NCBI RefSeq assembly: GCF_030272615.1
Contig: NC_081414.1
Location: forward strand, 819,550,396-819,614,395
Source of the DNA: Cryptomeria japonica
Lineage: Eukaryota > Streptophyta > Pinopsida > Cupressales > Cupressaceae
Length of the DNA stretch: 64,000 nucleotides
Direction: 5' to 3'
Shown piece by piece: positions 59,326 through 64,000 of this stretch (positions within the stretch are counted from its first letter, which is position 1; the number at the start of each line of letters is the position of its first letter). The notes beneath the pieces are model-generated. The model made no database searches, was not told where the DNA came from, and worked only from the letters and a program-made list of their open reading frames with translations. The translations under genes were made by a program, and so were the position numbers.

Positions 59326-60696
59326 AACTGTTATTAAGTTACAGACAGTAACATCTTTGTTCTTGGTGGTATGCATTTGGGGATGTGCTTAAATGTATGC
59401 TTAATATATGACACCTGATAATGTTCTTATGCAGAATTTAATAGTAATATTAATATAGACTGCAATATGTATGATAGTGTAATAATGCCTTTCTACCACT
59501 AACTGTTCATAGGATGATTAAGTAAGCATACAAGGAAGAATAATTTTCCTATGTCCATAATTGGAGGGAGAATACAAGGAAGCAAGAGCACTAGGCTCCA
59601 GCGGGTACACCAACCCCAAGTGTGGGCCAAGAGGCCAAGGTCCTTGGTGCTCTTGGGCTTGTTAGAGAGGTATAGACTCGAGGCACCTTGTGATTCTCCT
59701 TGAGCTGCATATGAGGACAGTTGTAAGGAGAAAAAGGGTTGTTGAATCCTTCATATACACTTTGCAATATATAAAGAATGACGAATATATGTTCTCTCAT
59801 GACATGGAAATGTTGTCTGATTTGTTGTGCAGGTTCCAGACCAAGCTTTTGTTGACATTAGTGTCCTTATATTGTTCTCTCTATGTACTAAAATTGTGAT
59901 TCTAGGACAGAATATAAGAGGGTCCTATTAGGGTACATTACACTGAAATCAAATTTGTTACTGAAATATGGCTTTACATGCATTTAAGAGAATAAATCCT
60001 CATTTATGGAAGTGAAGCATTTCTAAAAAATGCAAATTCTGAAAAGCTAATAGCTATACTTTGTTCTGGAAAGTAATAAAACTCGAAATCATAAAGTCTT
60101 TTCCATATCATAAACGATGAGGACGATTTTCATTAAGATTTCTTAATTTAGTTCAATCAATTTTTATTTATTAATAACTTAATTATGAATCTACCACTTA
60201 TCAATACTAAAACAACAGTTTCCAGTCTAACAATGTCATTTCTTTTATATAGTTTTAGATCCAGATCCTATGTGCTGCCTCAAAAATGTAGGGAATTCTA
60301 AGGAGATCCCTGATATGCATCCCAACTACTGCGAGTCCAATTGTCCCTAGAGCTTTATAAAATATCAAGGGAACCAAACTTGATCACAGATGTTACAGCT
60401 GATAAAAATAAATAGACAAAAGAAGACTTTGAAGAAAAAGAGGAAAATTAGTATTTCTTCTTGGGATAATATTTCCAGGATGTGACATGCATTTTGATCA
60501 AAAGAACCTTGCATGTACAGCTTTAGCCATAAACGCATATAAAATAACTTGGCAATGTACTATAAACAAGAATCGTTCCTTAAAATTGATGTGCATACCT
60601 ATCCCAAAACACAGCAAATGTAAGACCCATGTACGGCCATTTGGAAAAAAAAAATATACATATTTACAAAAAAAGAAAGGAAGATATAACTCGAAC
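59326..60696. other. bZIP intron 2, exon-proximal part
   Basis: No gene on either strand. The stretch next to exon 2 (60490-60696) is ordinary intron sequence with an A-run at 60646-60655. Minus-strand reading frames here are accidental. Confidence 0.5.
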
Positions 60697-60771
60697 CTTC
60701 TCCTGCATTTTGAGCCTCGCATTCTCCTCTTTGAGCTGTTGCACTTCGTTCTCCAGTTCTTGTTGATATGC
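60697..60771 (-). CDS. bZIP gene exon 2 (leucine zipper)
   Basis: This 25-codon exon reads AYQQELENEVQQLKEENARL and then KMQEK. It is bounded by TTTGCAG before it and AAG|GTTCGA after it, both good splice sites, and both boundaries are phase 0. Leucines at residues 340, 347 and 354 form the zipper, and Leu340 stands in the canonical N-x7-R-x9-L spacing from Asn322 and Arg330 in exon 1. The zipper mediates homo- or heterodimerisation of group A bZIPs on ABRE (ACGTG) sites. Group A genes normally place an exon of about 70-75 nt here, so the structure matches the family. Confidence 0.93.
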
Positions 60772-61537
60772 CTGCAAAGCAATACAAAAATCAAAGGCAC
60801 AATGTGAAAGATAAACAACAAGTGCCATGCAATTTCAAGTGAGGAAACTCTCTTAAATCCAGTATGTCACTTTCTAGTGCTAGTCTACAGTAGTTACTAT
60901 GATGATCAACCTAGCTCCCTGTGTTAAAATGACCCTAACACAAAGGAAGAAAGTTTAGGTGAAACTGACGCCCCTTAAATGTGGGTTTAAAAGCTGAAAT
61001 GTCATTTAAGCTCAATAGTTCATTGTTGGTTATCAGTTGATAGCAGATGACTTTTACATTTTTAAGATGCAGGCTTAAACTATTTAGCTTTTTAAGCAGT
61101 AGAAGCCCATCAAATGAAGTTTCTAAGCATAGAAGTGTTTTAATCTTAATAGGGCAGTGGCAATATTTAGTTAGTGACCAGCTAAGAGATAACAGACGCT
61201 CAATAATAACATGGAAGCTTTTTAATCATTCACTAAAGTAAATATACATCAAATGCACTTTCAAATTTGAAAGAAGTTGAAAGCTTAATGAAGCATTTGT
61301 AAGAGGGGCTCAGTTGATGGTGGGTTGAGTGTTCCAATAAACTCAATTTTAACACTGAGGCTTTAATCTTTGAATGGAGTAGAAATACATCAAATTTAGT
61401 TTCTAAGCTGAAACGCTTTTAAAGTCTGATGAGGCATTAGTTAGAAACGTTTTGTCAAATGCTGGGGCGATGTTACAATTTACCTATCAAAAACTCAAAT
61501 GACTGACAATGAAACCAAAAATGACATGATACAATAC
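60772..61537 (-). other. bZIP gene intron 1
   Basis: 766 bp, GT at 61537-61536 and AG at 60773-60772, splitting the bZIP domain right after the basic region (RKQ|AYQ). This is the conserved group A intron position. AT-rich, with no element recognised inside. Confidence 0.9.
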
Positions 61538-62539
61538 CTGTTTCCTTGCCCTGGATCTTGCAGCAGACTCACGGTTCTTGATCATTCTCTTCTGTCTACG
61601 CTCCACAGTCCTTTCCATGATACTCTCAGGTGTCCCCCTCTTCCTTCCAGGAGTCTGTGAATCAGAAGATGTGCCACCCATCATTGGCGATGAAAGCGCA
61701 AGCTGATTGTCACCATACCCACCCTCCATGAGGGAATTGCCGGGTATCGTCAATGGCAAATTCTGCCGCATCCCCCGCTTGGAATTGTAAGCCGCCATCA
61801 TACTCTGTTGCTGCTGCTGCTGCTGCTGGGCTGCCACTGCTGGGTTGAATTGGTACTGCATCCATTCCGCGGGCTGGAAGTTCTGTGCCATGGCCACATC
61901 CATCGTGGGAGGCATTGCGCAGACAGGCATTGCTCCCTGCGAGCTCTCTGCCATGTTTGGGGACATGACAAGAGTGCTGTTGCTCATAGTGCTATTGCTG
62001 TTGCTATTGCCATTGTTATTGTTATTGTTGGTGTTATTATTAGCATTACAGTTATTATCCTCCCTGACTACCCCAGCCTTCACAAGGAAATCCTCAAGAG
62101 TCATCTCCCCAAGCGTAGGCTGTCTATGCTGCTGCTTCTTTTTCTCGCCTCCCTTCATCTGCTGCCCCTGCTGAATATCTCTCCACACTTCATCCACAGT
62201 CTTACGGCTTAGCGTTCTTGGCAGCGTAAGGCTCCCCTGGCGCTGCAAACCGTTACTCCCAGAGTTTGCAGCATTTCTATCGCTGTTCTCATTAAGGACA
62301 ACATTGCCATTATTATTATTATTATTGTCAATCGCGGCGGAGAAGGCCTGGCTGTCCTCCGCCGTCCAAATGTTGCGTAAAAGTTCATCCATATTCATAC
62401 TGCTGAGCGGCTTCCCCACGTCCTGGAGTTGATTTTGCACCTCCTCCAGAGTCAAATTATAAAGCGAGTTCTGCCGAGCCAATTGCTGGAACTGCGAGCT
62501 CCGCCCGCCGTTGGACGACAGCATAGTACGAGACCCCAT
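61538..62539 (-). CDS. bZIP transcription factor, ABI5/AREB3/DPBF type (group A), exon 1
   Basis: Exon 1 encodes 334 residues from MGSRTM. C1 (about 16-58) has LARQNSLYNLTLEEVQNQL, GKPLSSMNMDELL; C2 (98-124) RQGSLTLPRTLSRKTVDEVW; C3 (139-160) RQPTLGEMTLEDFLVKAGVV; the basic region (310-334) has NRESAARSR. These are the blocks of ABA-response bZIPs that bind ABRE elements in the nucleus. Ser25 and Ser103 sit in R-x-x-S sites, the kind phosphorylated by SnRK2 kinases. Low-complexity Asn runs (about 72-77 and 160-185) and an eight-Gln run separate the blocks. An upstream in-frame ATG at 62569 would add ten residues; MGS was preferred because AREB3-like proteins start that way and C1 follows. The exon ends ...RKQ|GTATTG at 61538. 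An AREB3/ABI5-like protein is likely; I do not assign a symbol. Confidence 0.95.
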
Positions 62540-63320
62540 AAAACCCTCCTCAAACAACTCCACTAACACAACCTCAAATCCGCGCCCTGCGCCTGCGATT
62601 GCGTATAAACCCTATTCAGATTTCTCTCCAAACCAACCCACTAAATTCCCGATCCTTCCCACCCCTTAAGCCCCTAAATGCACCAAACCTCCTAGGGTTC
62701 CAGCAGACAACCTAGAACAGCCTCAAATCCACTCCAATTCCTACAATAATTTTCACTCGGTCTTTTCCACGTTAGCAGGGTTCGAACTCATTACCTAACG
62801 CCGATTATCTTGACTCTTCCTCTCTCTCTCTCCATCCTTTCTGCAAATCGAACCCGACCTGTGATATATAATAAATTAAATTTAAGAGGCTTTACAGAAA
62901 ACAACGGGGAAATAAATGAGACTGTAACCAAACAAATTCCTTTCTTCCTTTCTGCTTTTCTCTATCGAATACAAAAGTAAACTCGTCCTCTGCGGCGCCT
63001 CATAATGAAGCAACAAAAATCTCTGCTTATCGCACTCGGCCAGAATCGAACCCCTGACCCATCGGAGCCCCGATGATTTAAAAAAACAAAACGTTTGAAG
63101 GATGTTTACGTCCAGGGCACAAATTCCCAAGGCTGTTCCAAGAAATGGTTCGAAAAAAACAAAAAAAACTGTAACTGGTACAAATCTCTGTTCCACCGGC
63201 TGTAGCCCGTGCACTCCCCCGTCAATTCACAACTGAGAAGACTGCTCATCTCAGTCTCTTATTTTTTTGTACCCAGATCAGATGCTTCACCGCCCGCCCT
63301 TGGATACGGGCTCTTCGGGT
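62540..63320 (-). promoter_or_regulatory. bZIP 5'UTR and promoter region
   Basis: Upstream of the ATG on the minus strand there is a TATATAT stretch at about 62863-62872 followed by a (GA)n tract at 62818-62834, typical of plant 5' leaders. An ACGTGG core (62766-62771) matches the ABRE core bound by this very family, which would allow autoregulation. Just inside the leader, ATG at 62835 opens a 10-codon upstream ORF (M-E-R-E-R-E-E-E-S-R, stop at 62803). Whether it is in the transcript depends on the unknown start site. The first 30 nt could be coding if the upstream ATG at 62569 is used. Confidence 0.4.
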
Positions 63321-64000
63321 TGCTTTTTCAACAAGATTTTTGAGACCCAAATAAATAAAAAACTCAAAATGTTATCTTCTATATATGTTACCTTCCCCAT
63401 ACAAACTCTCCACTCTCGTAGTAATAAAGAAACTTTGAAAATTCTCTCATTTCTTATCAAGATAAGGATGATACTATTTTCTAAGTCTAAAGAATTGAGA
63501 GTTCTTCATCTCATAATCTATTTTAGTTTTGCTATTGGATCCATGTTAAACAAGATTAAAACTTTTTTGTCTAGATCTTGATCTAAACCATGCTAGTTAA
63601 AATTGATTTGTATAAGTTTTGTTGATAATTTATATAAAGAGAGATATGTAAGTGGAACAATTTGAATGTATTATAGGTTTATGTGATGATGATTTTGCTT
63701 GTATTCTTTGATATTATGTGCTGATGATTTTGCTTTTTCAACAAGGTTTTTGAGATCTGAATAAATAAAAACTCAAAATGTTATCTTGTACACATGTTAC
63801 CTTCCCCATACAAACTCTCCACTCTAGTAATAAAGAAACTTTGAAAATTCCTATCATCTCTTATCTTGATAAGGATGATGCTATTTTCTAAGTCTAAAGA
63901 ACTAAGGGCACCTGATCTCATAATCTATTTTAGTCTTCCTATTAGATCCAGATTAAAATTGTAGATATGTTTGGATCTACCTTAAACCATGCTAGTTAAA
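63321..64000 (+). repeat. Direct repeat of about 275 bp upstream of the bZIP gene
   Basis: TGCTTTTTCAACAAG starts copies at 63321 and 63731. Both run through ACCTTCCCCATACAAACTCT and end AAACCATGCTAGTTAAA (63601 and the window edge). A 130-bp spacer separates them. This could be two ends of an element cut by the window, or a simple duplication. Confidence 0.75.

Larger units (their letters stand above)
53119..59330 (+). mobile_element. Truncated Ty3/gypsy element: LTR, long leader, gag-like ORF
   Basis: LTR 53119-54329, primer site, a 3-kb non-coding leader and one intact ORF (57411-59132). No protease, RT or integrase follows, and no second LTR is seen before the bZIP exon 2. The primer site and the gag motif place it with plant gypsy elements. 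It lies antisense to the bZIP gene. Confidence 0.7.
9317..60696 (-). other. Inferred intron 2 of the bZIP gene, 51,380 bp, filled with transposons
   Basis: Donor AAG|GTTCGA at 60697/60696 and acceptor TGTGACAG at 9317. Without splicing, exon 2 would run into a stop within a few codons, so a further exon must exist. I found no other sequence on the minus strand between 60 and 9 kb that could supply a group A C-terminus. All the transposons listed between these points would then be intronic. Introns of tens of kilobases are well known in gymnosperms. RNA evidence is needed to prove the link. Confidence 0.55.

Noticed and set aside
60498-60821. Minus-strand frame overlapping bZIP exon 2
   Set aside because: Different frame from the zipper exon and spans both splice sites.
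61808-62212. Plus-strand open frame opposite bZIP exon 1
   Set aside because: Leu/Ile-rich shadow of the Gln and Asn codon runs in the bZIP coding strand.
62764-62800. Second T-arm-like word (GAGTTCGAACCC, minus strand)
   Set aside because: No cloverleaf can be completed; probably chance within the leader.
63030-63075. tRNA-like text (GGGGTTCGATTC on the minus strand) upstream of the bZIP gene
   Set aside because: Only a T-arm-like piece; no D-arm or acceptor pairing found nearby.

Overview
The window looks like nuclear DNA of a seed plant with a large, transposon-filled genome. A gymnosperm is my best guess, because of an apparent intron of about 51 kb, old and broken LTR elements of several lineages, and AT-rich filler; the species cannot be named from this sequence. 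I see one host gene. Nearly everything else is mobile-element debris.

Host gene (minus strand): a group A bZIP transcription factor of the ABI5/AREB3/DPBF type. Exon 1 (61538-62539) carries the three conserved N-terminal blocks and the basic region. Exon 2 (60697-60771) carries the leucine zipper. No terminal exon lies near exon 2. At 9215-9316, behind a good acceptor and in the matching phase, is a 33-codon exon ending in LKRLHSAPF-stop, the kind of C-terminus expected for this family. If that exon belongs to the gene, intron 2 is 51,380 bp and most of the window is one intron. The spliced protein would be 392 residues.

Layout: 1-2340 LINE on the minus strand (ORF1, start of ORF2). 2341-5412 two Ty1/copia fragments in permuted order around a G-rich minisatellite. 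5413-9214 decayed sequence and probable 3'UTR. 9317-15600 intron filler with an LTR-like copy at 13485-14540. 15601-25450 decayed Ty3/gypsy (gag, protease, RT, integrase) split by a 5 kb insert that holds a satellite of about 175 bp built on a palindrome. 24988-25313 an intact 326-bp TRIM whose LTRs contain a tRNA-like Pol III promoter; a second copy is at 35140-35470. 27272-33706 two hAT transposons head to head with a 1,039-bp non-autonomous hAT nested in one. 36300-38439 a gypsy LTR and leader. 38619-39259 a small hAT element with a perfect 8-bp duplication. 39841-47884 a nearly complete Ty3/gypsy element with both LTRs, hairpin minisatellites in the LTRs, and an extra RNase H domain placed before the RT. 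48995-52022 a gag-only copia element ending in a 200-bp inverted repeat. 53119-59330 a gypsy LTR, a long leader and an intact 573-codon gag-like ORF. 62540-64000 the bZIP promoter region and a direct repeat.

The most interesting item is the TRIM family. Its 131-bp LTRs begin TG and end CA, are followed at once by a tRNA-iMet-type primer site and preceded by a polypurine tract, and are flanked by perfect 5-bp target duplications. They carry A-box and B-box sequences inside a foldable tRNA-like module. This parallels Cassandra TRIMs, which carry 5S rRNA promoters.
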